This document shows positions 8,822 to 20,389 of a stretch of DNA of 64,000 nucleotides, one piece after another. The position numbers were made by a program, and so were the translations under genes. The number at the start of each line of letters is the position of its first letter. Position 1 is the stretch's first letter. The notes below the pieces were generated by a model. That model was given only the letters and a program-made list of their open reading frames with translations, was not told where the DNA came from and searched no databases. Source of the DNA: Desmodesmus armatus (lineage: Eukaryota > Chlorophyta > Chlorophyceae > Sphaeropleales > Scenedesmaceae); NCBI GenBank assembly GCA_007449985.2, contig VIIQ02000032.1:186001-250000 (forward strand), read 5' to 3'.

Positions 8822-11104
8822 TCACGCCATGTCTGGCTTTATCAACGCAAACCTGCCAATCTTCACTTCCAAGCGGTCCTCCCACTCCCCTTGTGCATTG
8901 AGCACAACCATCTCATACTCCCCCTCCATCGTACCAAACGTGGTGTACAGCGGGCAGGCTGATTGGTACTCAAAGCTCTTGCCAGGCTCAAGGATTGGCT
9001 GCTCTCCCACCACACCAGGGCCCCTGGGACAAGGGTCAGCAGAGTGATCAGAGTGGTGCAGCAGGTGCAGTCTGTGTCAGTCAGTCTGTGTGAGTAAGTC
9101 CGTGTGAGTATGTGGCATTGCACACAGCGTGTTACAGCACCAGCTAAAGCAGCTTCAGCAGCCCCAAGCGGCTTCAAATGACCGTCATTCAAAAGGGCGT
9201 TGGATGCTGCAGGTATCAGCCAGCATGGACTGCTCTTGCCACACGTGTGCACATAGTCAAAAAGTGACCTGCAGTGTGTCAGCGCTGCCCTGCCCTGCCC
9301 TGCCCTGTCGAGGCTTGCCCGTGCTTGCCGTCTCACCTGACATGGTCTAGTTTGCCATTGCCGTCGATGATAACCCAGTGTCTCCGCTCCAGCATGACAA
9401 CCTTATCACCCTCGTTGCTGATGCTGACACTGTAGGCAAAGAAGTACTGACCTAACTCAGGTCTCGACTGGGCGGGAACGTAGTAGCTGCAGTGCACATC
9501 ACACACACCACCACACATGTGTCAGGCCATGATGACAATGGAATGCATGACAGCACAGTGGTGCCCATCAGCGTACTATGCACTGCTGCTAGCCGCAGCA
9601 AGGCGTGGCCCATGCATATGCCATATCACGCACCCCAGTGCATACATCCAGTGCGTAGTGCTACACTAAGCACTACACTAGCGTCGTGTAGCACTAAACT
9701 AGCGTAGTGTAGCACTATGCACTACACTACGCCGCCCCCCCCCCCCCCCCATCCACAAAGCAATTACGCTTCACACCTTGGCTACACAGCCTTGAATAGG
9801 TGTGTGAAGTGGGCGGTTCAAAGTGTCAGTCCCCTTCAAACTCATACCCACGTGAACGGGCTCACGCTTTGCGAGAACCCCCCCCCCCCCCACACACACA
9901 CACACCATCAAGGATGAGCCCCAGAAGGCCCTGCAGTGGCTAAGAGCTCCCTAGAAGCCTGCCGAACATTGACAGGGCCCCGAAGCTGCCTGCCACACCA
10001 CCTTGTCAGTGGATACCCCCCCGGTTGCCTTTCAAACCACAATTTGTAAAACATGCGCTGCTGCAATCCTCCCTGCTGGCGTTTGATGACCCAAGCACCA
10101 CCCAACTGGCCTTTACACAGCATGTTCCAAGCCCTGCCTACCAGCACGATCACCGTGACTCCCAACACCCTACTGGTGTTGACAGGCTGACTGCCAAGAT
10201 CGTAAGTTTCTCCTCCCTGCCTACCTGCGCACTTTCACCCTGACGCCGTCTGTGACAGTGTCGCTGCTGGTGGTGAGGCCCTCCATGTCTGGCGGCTGCG
10301 GCTTGTTGGCCTCCTCTATCTCCTTGATTTGGTCACGTAGCCGCGCGGCATCCTGTGATGGGTGACGACGCCATCAAAAGAGAATACACATTCAGCTGGT
10401 TTTGACTCAATGTTAGTGCCTTGTACAGGCGGCATGGTTGATGTATGACAGCTCTGGATGGTTGGCAAAGGCAGTGTTGTGACCCAGCAGTGACTGCAGG
10501 CCTGGCAGCCATTCCTGAGTCCTGTGCTGCTGCTGCTGCTGCTGCTGTTGAGATGGGGGTGCGGCGATGCGCCTGCCACCAGCCTATCTGCATGCTTCTA
10601 ACACAGCACTACTGCTCAATGCAAGCAGGGGCTGCTACAGGTGCATTGTCCTTGCATTGCAAGTTGGCAGTGAGCAGTGACTGCTCAGCTGTCAGGGCGC
10701 CAGTGATATATCATTTAACCTGAGACGCTGCTGCTCACCGCATACCGCTCCTCTTCCACTGCTGCATCCAGCTCCCACTTGAGGCTGATGAGCGGGTCTT
10801 GCAACTCTATCTCCATGATTTGGTCCTTGAGCTTGGATGCTGTTGCATAGTCCTCAGCTGCTATGGCTGACTTCAACGCCTTCTGCAGCTCCTCTTTAGA
10901 CTGCGGCTGTGCTGCCTCCTGCTGACTGCTTCGCAGCAGGACACACCGCCGGGTGCTGCTGCCGCTGGTGCTAGTGCTGCTGCCACTGCTGCTAGTGTTG
11001 CTGCTGGGTCTAAGGTGAACATGGCACCGCAAGCTGAGGGGTGGACAGTGTTGTGCCTGGTGTGTGCCTGTGAAGAGGCGTCCGCTGCCTCGGAGAAAGG
11101 CCAT
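8822..11104 (-). CDS. Plastid UVR-ApaG domain protein
   Basis: Four exons (11104-10739, 10352-10225, 9486-9337, 9023-8822) give 281 residues with all phases closing. Residues 1-60 are Ser/Thr/Arg-rich with few acids, like a chloroplast transit peptide. Two UVR motifs follow at about 71-100 and 104-136, ending [10 protein letters not shown] and [10 protein letters not shown]. An ApaG (DUF525) beta-sandwich domain spans about 155-281, with VRVKVRSYYVP, a buried RRHWVIIDG strand and the C-terminal GRFAL strand. In plastids UVR motifs serve as docking helices, for example in the Clp adaptor CLPF, and ApaG folds bind partners. I infer a plastid adaptor or regulatory role. An upstream in-frame ATG at 11188 would add 28 residues. 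The gene is divergent from the 11545 gene. Confidence 0.85.
9653..9732. repeat. Inverted-repeat cluster in intron 2 of the UVR-ApaG gene
   Basis: Eighty bases begin GCGTAGTG and end with its exact reverse complement CACTACGC. Inside, several direct and inverted copies of GTGTAGCACTA alternate. It is followed at once by 16 C (9735-9750). Confidence 0.75.
9735..9904. repeat. Two poly-C runs and an AC run in intron 2
   Basis: There are 16 C at 9735-9750 and 14 C at 9878-9891, the latter running into an AC dinucleotide tract to about 9904. In the transcript of the minus-strand gene these read as poly-G. Confidence 0.8.
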
Positions 11105-11544
11105 GGTGGGAAGGTTGGGTGTGTGTGCAGTGTCAGTCTTGGTGACCAAGAAGGGTGACCAGACTGAAGGACCCTCAGGCAAAAACATTCATCACCACAA
11201 AACGAGAACCTTCCAGCACATGCCTTGCCGGTTGTCCTCTCCCAACGTTTCAGTCAGATTCAGCATTCAAACAGGAACACAGATGGGTTATGTGACGCTC
11301 AGCGTGAAGAACACTCCTAAAGAGGGAGATTGAAAGTACGCATTTGTAAAACGCTGGCTGGCAGACGTCTCATTGATGCTGCCGACTGTTGTTGTGCTGC
11401 AAAATTGTTGCGTTAATGCACCTCCCACCGTGTTTCATACACCATAAAGTCCATTCAATTGCATTTTGGCTGATGGGTGATCAGCCAAGCAGACATGCAC
11501 ACAGTCACCCCAGGCCCCGCTGACCAGGAACAGGAGGAGACAAG
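11105..11544. promoter_or_regulatory. Divergent promoter region, UVR-ApaG / giant Gln-rich gene
   Basis: The 440 bp separates two outward-pointing starts. No specific element could be named. Confidence 0.4.
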
Positions 11545-14500
11545 ATGGATGCCATATCTTACTGGCAGGTCTGCAGTGTGATGTAATGCAATCAGATGTT
11601 ATTGCATTGTGGTTTCACGCCCTCACCGGTCTGTCTGTGTGCACAGGGTGTGCTGGCAGAGCTTGGCACTGCCGACAGCAGCAGGGAGCAAGGTGCGCCC
11701 AAGCAAGGCCCAAGCAGCGGTCTGTGCAGGCATAACGGTCTGAGTAGCAGCCATCACATGTGCTGAGACTTTTGCAGACGTGCTGTACAACGGTGCTGCT
11801 TGCTACCATGCAGTGCGCACACCGGTGCCAGACAAGGCAGGGTGGGAGGTGTTTCACACACCAGTGGCAGTACAGCAGGGCACGCCTGTGGATGCCTGGC
11901 ACAGCATCATCAACACACTGACAGGTAGGAGCTGCTGCATGCCAGCATTCAGCACAGCCTAACAGTGTGTGGGCTGTGGTGGCGCCTACGGGACTGGGCA
12001 AACCCCACGGCGTGGAGCAGCTTTCCTGCAGCTTTTCAGCAGCCGCAGCATACAGTACAGGCACACCGAACTAAAAACATGCGTTGTAGCAAGCTCTTCA
12101 GCTTTGTCATGCAGGCTGCTTCATGGTGGTGATGTGTTGTTGCAGGAAACGGCCAAGCAGCACATGCCAGGGTGGCACAGGGCAACCTGGGCAGCCCATG
12201 CAGCAGCAGCAGCGCAGCTTTGACCAAACTAGCTGCGGCAGCTGCTGCACAGACCAGCCCTTGTGGCAGTCCTGGGATGGTGCGGCAGCTGTTCTCCGCA
12301 CACAGCATCAACGATCCAGGTGGGATGGTTTGAACCCTGTGCTAGTAGCCTAACATCATGTGAAGCTTTGCAACTGGCTGCCTGGAGTGCACTGTGGCGT
12401 CTTGCGCCTTGACGTGCAGCATTGCGTCGCATACGCACAGTTTTGGGTGTGTCGAATGTCTGCAACAGTGCCTGGGTGTACTTCCCGCATGCAGGGCATG
12501 CCAAGAGCAGCACTGACAGCACCCCCAGGCTGCAGCAGCAAGGGCGCATCCTCTTCAGTTCAGCGGCAGATGGTAGCCCCCTCAGGGCCTTCAGCAGCAG
12601 CCCCAGCAAGCATGCGTCACCATGGCGCGGCCCGCACACAGGCGGCATTCCTGCAGCTGCTGCTGGCAGCCCCCGGGCGCATCCAGGGTTGCAGCGAAGC
12701 CCATCACCAGCTGCATCAGACACCCAGCAGCTGGCAGATCGTCTGAACAACCTGCGTGCCTCAGCTGAGTCGATGCTGCAGGGGGCTGGACACACTGCAC
12801 AGCATGACACAGCGTACCACAGCACGTTCAGCGCTTCCTGCAGCCGCAGCAGAGCCCCCAGTCTTGCAGCTGCCCACTCCATGCCTGTGGCTCACGCTGT
12901 CGCTGCAGCGGGGCAGCAGGAGCAGCCGCTGCCACGGCAGCTGTTCCAGTCGCCGCCGAGGTCGTCACTCGAGCGACACAGCGGCACAAACAGCAAACAT
13001 GCTTCGCCGTTGCAGCGGTTGCTGCAGTCCCAGGAGAGGGGCCAGCCCTGCCTGCCTCAACAGCCACTGTATGTTGCAGCAGGCAGCAATGCGCTGGCGA
13101 GCTCCCAGGTCAACCCCAGCCACACTTTGGGACTGTCTAGCATCAGCAAAGGCTACACTGCTGCTGGCGTAAGGCAGGAGTTTGACCCGCAGCTGCAGCA
13201 GCCCCTGCAGCAGCAGCTGTCTGGTGCGCTGTCCAAGTTGGAGCAGTTGCTGGCGTCTCTGCCAGACAAGCAGCCGAGCAGCGACTTGCAACAGGCCTCA
13301 AGCAGCAGCGGCACCCTACTGGCGCAGCAACGGTCTGCTGAGGCTCCAAGTACTGCTGCTGGTCACGAGCTGCAGCAGGCTGTGCTGCTCCTGCAGCAGC
13401 AGCAGACTGGGCAGCTGCAGCAGCAAGAGGCGCTGCAGCAGCTAGTGGTGCAGCAGCAGTTGCTGATACAGCAGCTGCTGCCGTTGCTCAACAGGCCGGG
13501 AAGCACGCAGCCGGCAGACAGTGACCCTGGCGCAGCTGCGGCCCTGCCTGGCTTTCAAGCTGCAGATATGTCAGGCCCTGAGCCTGGCAGCTTGCAGGAT
13601 CTTGCCATGTCGGCAGCACCAGGCCAACTGTCACATGTGCTACAGGCGCAGGAAGCAGCAGCAGCAGCAGGACATGCAGATGGCAGCGGCTCAAGCCCTA
13701 GACAGCAGCATGGCAGCTTCACAGCAGCGGGATTGCCTCGGGGGCAACCCGTGCTAAGGCCTGCAGCTGGGAGCAGCAGCCAGGCTGTAGCAGGCTCCTG
13801 TCCAAAAGGGACTGCGGAGTCAGCACCTGCTTCAGGCGATGATGCGATTGGCACGCTGTGGCAGAGTCCTGGCAGTGTGCGTGGAGGCTCCGCACGAGCT
13901 GGCGGCATGAGCCCACGCGCTATGCAGGACGCTGCTGCAGCTCCTTGTACACACCTTGCAGTGGTGCAAGCAGCGTCTGCGTATGCGCAGCAGCTGACTG
14001 CTGGCGCGGCGCACCAGGGAGGCAGCAGCGCAGCAGCAACTGACTGGGCCGCCTTGATGCGTGGCAGTGACAGCAGCAGCTGCCACGAGGGCAGCACAGC
14101 AGCTGATCACAGCTTGCGGCGGGGTGATGCGGATGGCAGCTGCGCAGGCAGCAGTGCCGTTGGCAGAAGCGAGTCAGGCAGCACTTCTACTGCTGGCAGC
14201 ACCCGGCTGCGTCGCAGGTGGCACATGCAGCCGCCCAATCGTGCCGGCCCTGGGTCGGAGTTGGCACAACAACAGGACCTGCCCCAAGCTGCTGCTGTGC
14301 AGCATCAGCAGCAGGCTTGGGACGGCCCAGATGGGCAGCACGCCACAAATGGGGATGGCACCATCACGCTTGGCCAGCCTACAGCAGCGACAGCGATAGA
14401 ACAAGCAACGGAGGTCCAGCGCCCGGCTTGGAGTGCAGCAGGCAGCAAGAGCCTTCCGGCAGCAGGGGAAAACGCGTCTCTCGGGCATGACTTCGGGCGG

Positions 14501-17500
14501 TTTGCCTCTCAGCACGCAAGGAGCGGACCCGGCAGCCTTGCGCAGCAGCTGGGTCTCCCGGAGGTTATGAGGGGTTCGGATCGTCGCAGCAGCGGGGATG
14601 CAGGGGATGCAGGGGCAAACGGGGCTAGAGGGCATTGGCCGGGTAGCAGCAGCGAGCACGGCACTGGCAGCAACACGGAAGGAAGCAGAAGGTGCAGCAG
14701 TGACGGTGCTGTGCTGCCTACTGCAGCGCCAGCAGCTGCAGAGGCAGGAGAGCTTGCAGCAGCACAGGAGGCATTGGGGAGGCAGTCCTCGGCTAGCTCA
14801 CATGGGTCTGATGTAGCAGGAACAGCCAGCGTGGCGTCAGGGGAAGGGTCGGGTGAGCCAGAGACACCAACTGCAGCCCTGCCACGTGTGCACACGCCTG
14901 GTAAAGCTGCTGCAGAGGTGGCCGCAGAGATGACGACGCCCGTGCTTGCGCACAGCGCTGCGGCTGTCATGACAGTGACCGAAGCATGGAGGGAGGAGTC
15001 AAACGGCGCGCAGGGCAGGTGAGGAACTGTGCATGCTGCGACAGTCCGCCTGGGGCTGCTCAGCATCATGTCCTGTCTGCAGCTTACAGCTGCTACAAGG
15101 CTCAGGGCACGCCTTGGCATCTCGAAGGATATTGAAGAAAGCAAGTTGAAGAAAGCAAAGCAAGACCCAAGAAAGTTTGCGCTAGCACCTGTGAACCTCT
15201 CATCTTTGTAGTCTACATGCCTCCAGCCCCTGCGCGCCAGGACGGTTGCTAGCATGGGTGACAAGTTGGCAGGACACCACCCAAGTTGTCAATCACAACA
15301 AGACAGACGGTGGATCGCCCTAGCTTCCCCACATGTGCTGACGCTAGGAATCTGTGGTATGCTGACATGCTGTGCAGGTGGCAGCAGCTGCTGGCCGAGT
15401 GGTCAGCCTCAGACATAGACACATGGGAGCCCCAGCGTCTCACTGAGCCCTCTGCCATGTCGGCACCCGGCAGCCCCCGTCTCTACTCAGCCCCAGGCCT
15501 CAACCGAACCTTCAGCACAGCGAGTGGGGCCCAGCACAGTGACGCCGGTGCAACGCAGGAGCAGCGGCAGCATCAGCACAGCGGGCATGACGGACGCAGC
15601 CCAGCACCTAGCCTCAACCTGTCGAGGCTGGCGACAGTCACTGGGCCGCAGCAAGAGGTGCTGGATCAGCAGCAGTGGGTGCAGGGTGCAACAGCGATGA
15701 GGCAGGCGGACGGGGAACAGCAGCAATCAGAGGGCGGTGCTGCAGCGGAGGGACACGAGCAAGAGCAGGAGCACGAGCAGCAGCCGCAGGAGCAGCTCAC
15801 GTTTGCGAGCTTGGCACACGACTTTGTCTCTCCCCGAAAGATGCCTACACACTTGGGGATGAAGGCAGACCGACAGCCGGCGACCACAGGTGAATGCGCA
15901 TGTGGCTCAGTACGTCTAGCATGAGCTGGTGGCAACTTGAGTGTGCAATCCGTTTAGTGGAGTTGTGCTTGGCTGTCATCTCACGTTCCATTTGAAAGCT
16001 GGTCGCCAGCACATCACATGCATGTGGCAGCAGGCCGTCAGCGATCCATGACCCCCAAGCCTGTTGCGCAGCAGGTGTGTGATCCAACCAACCTTGCAAG
16101 GGAGCCTCCAGTGGCAGTGCCAGTGGCCTCGTTAGCTCCCTGTGGCGGCTGCCTAGTCACTGCACTGAGCCATACTACGCAGCGCCATTTGTGATGTACA
16201 TGTTGATGCTCACTCTTATGTTTGGGTTCTTGCAGGTGCGCCACTGGAAGCTGAAGGCCCTACAGCATCTCACTGCACCACACCACAGCCTGAGCAGCAG
16301 CGGCAGCAGCAACAGGAGCAGCAGGAGCAGAGCGAAACAGCCCCGCTGCCATCTGCGCGCACCTGGCTTGACACCACAAGGAAGCAGCTATTCACCTCAG
16401 CAGCAGACGGTGCAAGCAGCAGGAGCCGCACCAGCAGGAGCAGCAGCGACAGCGGCGGCAGTAACCCGAGTGACACCCGGCTCGGCGGCTCCTCGGCAGC
16501 ACAGCGTGGCTTTGGGAGGGGGTCAGCTTTGGCGCCATCAGCACCTGCTGCAGAAAACGCAGTATTGCAGCCAATGGCTGATGATGGCAGCCAGCAACAG
16601 CAGCAGCAGCAGCTGGAGCAGCGAGAGTTCGAAGAGCTTGAGCGTCTTGACAAGCTGCTGCATGAGCTGCAGGGCACAGTACACTTGGCAGCAGTCACTC
16701 ATGCTGCTGGCAGCACCTCAGGTGGTGCTGCTGCTGCTGCTGCCAGCCACAACCTCTCTGAGCCACAGCAGTGCCAGGAGGGTGATGACCCCCCAGACTC
16801 TGATCAGTCACAGCAGCAGCAGCAGCAGCCACAGACGGTGCAGGCGTGCGAGGAGCAGGAGGCAGAGGGCCTGCAGCGCTTGGGCCAGCTGCTGCAGGAC
16901 ATACAGGGCCTGCAGCAGAGCCTGCACAGTACAGAGCTGGGGCATGCGCATCAACTTCAGCACGAGACAGAGCTGAAAAACATGCAGCACAGCCAGCACA
17001 GCTCAGAGGGGAGGGTGCCTGCAGGTGGCCTGCAACAGCAGCCCACAACTGTGTGGGCAGCAGGTGCTGGTGCTGCTGCTACAGACGCTGGCCAGTTGGG
17101 CGCCGCTGTGGCTGCCGCCTGTACCACTCAGAGCGTCAACATGCAGATAGCTCAGCAAGGTCAGCCTGCAGCTGCTGTTCCCCGTGATGTCTCAGATGCA
17201 GCACACCAGCTTGCTCCACACCAGCCGCATGCAGCATCGCTGCCAGCAGCGGCTGCGGCAGCACCTGCTGGCGTGGGTGCGGCTGCTGTGACGCCTCCAC
17301 CTCGGCTAAGTGCGACACTGACACAGTCTGCAGCAGCCAGCAGTGCCATGACCCAGCTGAAGCAGCGGCTGAAGGACACCAGGGCGGCACTGCAGGCAAT
17401 CGCGACACCGCAGATAGACACCAAGCCACTGCCCAGCACGCCGCACCTACTGCTGGAGTCTGTGAGTGGCGAGGCAGCTTGCAGCAGCAGCAGCACGGGG

Positions 17501-19351
17501 CCACAGGGTGAGCAGCAGCCGGCAGCGCTCGGGCAGGCTGCAGCAGCAGCAGCAGCGCAACAAGCAGCGTCACTGGGTTGGGCAGCTCCTGTGATGGACC
17601 GTACACCAGCAGCCAGCAGGAGCAGTCCCTTGTCATCCCTGGCAGGCCTCACCACAGCAGCAAGGCCTGCGACGGTGCAGCAGCCGCAGCAGCCTGCGGA
17701 CCTAACAGGTCTGAACAGGCTGCAGCAGCAGCATGCCATCCCAGGGGTCCGCAGTGCTGTTGCAGAAAGCTTGGGTGCTGCCGATGCTGTTGGGGATGTG
17801 GCAGGAGCGGCAGCAGCAGCAGTAGGCTCGACCTCAGCGTGGTTGACAGGGGGCCCGCTGCAGCAGTACCTGAACCGCAGGCGCAGCAGTACTGACAGGC
17901 TAAACAGCAGACAGGCTGGTGCAGCAGTCACTGGGACAGGCCTGGAGGCCACAGCAGTGGCCAGCAGTGGTGGGGGTGGGAGCAGCAGCAAGAAGCAGTC
18001 TTGGGATGGTGACAGCGATGCAGGAAGCTCGCATGTGCAGGCATTGGTCAGGAAATGGAGGGCAGCAGGAGCAGCGAACGTCAGCGGGCAGCAGCAACAG
18101 CAGCATCATTCCGCTAGTGGTGCTGGTGTGCCATCTTGGCAGTCACTGCTTGCGCAACCGCAGCCTCCGGCTGTGCCTGGGTGGCTGAGTGGCTCGTCTG
18201 CAATTTCACAGGGAGCTGTGCCAGGATACAACACACCGCCAGCACAGCTGGGCAGTTTGGGCGCTAGCAGTCAGCACAGCGCACGAAGCAGCACAGCAGC
18301 AGCGTACACTGGGACAGCGGCAGCAGCGACGCCTATATCAGGCAGCGCGTTGACAGCTCTCCTGCAGACGCCTCCGTTTGACAACGTCAGGCCTGCAGGA
18401 CAGTGGGATGGCAGTGCTGGCAGGGGTGTCCCAGGGGCTGCGAGCGGGGGCAGGCACAGTGGTCGCAGCAGTAGCCTGACACCAGGGTTGGCTGCACAAT
18501 CACACACCTCTGGTGCAGCAGCTCATTGGTCTACTGGGAGGGTTGGGCTGAACGCACCTTATCAGACACCCAGCAGTACTGGGGCTTACAGTGAAGGTGT
18601 GGCGGTGCAGGGCAGGGCCGCCAGCAGTAGCAGCGGCAGCCGGACTGTAGCACGCAGCAGCAGCAGCACCCCACCATCCACTGGCACCCTCACACGGTGG
18701 GCAAGGGATGGCTCCCCCACCAGGCAGCTGCGGCAGCAGCTGCAAGCAGCAGCTCGGGACGCGCAGCAGATGCAGCAGGATCGGCAGCAGCTGCAACAAC
18801 AGGCATTACAGGTTACGCCTGCCTCTGCAACACTGGCCAAGAGCCTAGCCACAATAGACAGGACGCTTGTGGGGCTGCGTTCTGTGTCACCTGCAGCATT
18901 GGCTGCACGCATAGGCAGCACCCCAGCAGCTGTGGCAGCTGGTGCGTCATCAAGAGATGCTGCTGCCAGTCGGCACAGCCCATACAGCTTTGCGCAAGGG
19001 TCAAGTATGGGCGTCAGCAGAAGAGGGGACAGTGGCAGCAGTGGGGACGTGGCAGCGGGACATAACAGCGGCAGCAGGGCTGCAGAGGTGCTGGCTGGTG
19101 CAGCAGCAGCTGCTGATGCGGTGCGCGTCCGGCTAGTTGGTGCCAAGGCGCAGGCAGCAGCAAGTCCTGTGTCACCCTTGCAGCGGCTGAGGCAGCAGCA
19201 GCTGCTTTTGGCAAGCATGAGCGCACAGGGGCGGCAACCTGGGGTGCAGCACACGGCTGTGGCAGCCGACACAGCAGCAGCAGGCCTCATGCACCGTCAT
19301 GGGGTTGCAGCGTCACCTTATAGTAGCGTCATTTTCCAAGCGCGGCACTAG
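11545..19351 (+). CDS. Giant Gln/Ala/Ser-rich disordered protein, 2,180 residues
   Basis: Seven exons (11545-11568, 11647-11692, 11778-11924, 12146-12319, 12495-15018, 15378-15889, 16236-19351) join with phases 0,1,1,1,2,1 into one frame ending TAG. An in-frame stop at 11521 fixes the start. Only the first 130 residues look ordered, including DKAGWEVFHTPV and DAWHSIINTL. The rest is Gln, Ala, Ser and Gly-rich, with short helical stretches near FEELERLDKLLHELQ, LQRLGQLLQDIQGLQQ and LKQRLKDTRAALQA that could form coiled coils. I recognise no family. The composition suits a scaffold or a transcription/RNA-granule protein, but that is only inference. The final exon is 3.1 kb. Confidence 0.75.
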
Positions 19352-20389
19352 CATAATTTCCATATGGAAGGATGTCAGGCGCCATGGATTTCCTGGTGGG
19401 AAAGTGTCAGCGGATCATTGCCAAGGGTGCTGTCACCCAATGCATGCATGTGGACCCTGACTGGAAAATGCATGGCCGGCAAACCCTTGTTGATTTATGG
19501 TGTTGCTTCAAGCAACTTGCTTGTATGGTTGATCTTATTTGACCAGTTGGTTTATCCCACCACCATGGTTATGTTGGGGCTAGTCTAGCTTAGCTTTGCA
19601 TACTAGTGCTACTGTGGGCCAAGGTTTTGCGGCAGGGGTGTGGGCCAGGCGTGGGCCACAACTGCAGCTACATGACAGGGTTGTGGTGATGTGTGACGCC
19701 AGGGTAGGGTTATGCAGAACAGATGATAGATAGTTGATTATCGGCCTCAGGCCTGCAGTAGGTTAGTTCCCATGCATGGAGGCATGTTAGTCCTCAAGGG
19801 TTGATCTATGCTACTGTCACTGGGGCCCTTTGACGGGTGGTCAATGCCGCTGCCCATTGTGGGTTTCCATGCATGGAGGCATCTTTGTCCTCAAGGGTTG
19901 ATCTATGCTACAAAGGTCAAAGGGGCCCTTTGACGGGTATTCAATGCCACCATACTGCCCATGAAAAGGCATGATGGGGCAACAACTGGCTGCCCCGGTG
20001 ATCAATGCCACTGCCCATAAACAGGCATGATGGGGCGACATCTGGCTCTCAGCAGCATGACTGTCGCGCTCACTGTCCCTGTAGTAGAGCAATCGTGTTG
20101 AGTGCATGAGTGGTGTGGCTATGCACAGAATGGTTGCCGCTATGCGCAGGTGGTCAGCCTGATTTGTACAAGGCACACCCGCATGCAAATGCATGCAATG
20201 TTGAACGCATCAATGACTGCACCTGCTGTGTGAGCGGATGAGATTTTGAGCCCCCAATCTTGAGGCTATTCTTAATAAGTTGCTATGTAAGGCACATGTT
20301 GACAGTTGGACCTCCATCAGGCAGTGAGACAAAGACATTGGATTGTGCCGCCAGCTGGTCCATTACCACACACCCAGCTACTGCAGCGG
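19352..20389. other. Convergent 3' flanks with repeats
   Basis: This stretch separates the stops of the giant gene (+) and DNAAF5 (-). It holds the 97-bp tandem repeat listed separately. A TGTAA at 20286-20290 is the only plus-strand signal seen; it lies 935 nt after the stop. No gene is supported. Confidence 0.5.
19767..20040. repeat. 97-bp tandem repeat with decayed third and fourth parts
   Basis: Two adjacent units share CATGCATGGAGGCAT, TCCTCAAGGGTTGATCTATG and GGGGCCCTTTGACGGGT, starting at 19771 and 19868. Beyond them CAATGCC, CTGCCCAT and GGCATGATGGGGC recur in partial copies to about 20035. Confidence 0.8.

Noticed and set aside
15029..15211. 60-codon frame rich in Lys/Glu between exons 5 and 6 of the giant gene
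   Set aside because: The phase is wrong for splicing in, and skipping it joins exons 5 and 6 perfectly.
14509..15264. Long minus-strand frame opposite the giant gene, and similar frames opposite other CAG-rich exons
   Set aside because: These are mirror frames forced by repetitive CAG/GCA codons on the plus strand, with no own splice or domain signal.
15018..15378. A gene boundary splitting the giant protein into two genes
   Set aside because: Phase 2 donor and 1-base acceptor remainder match exactly, and the same low-complexity composition continues on both sides.
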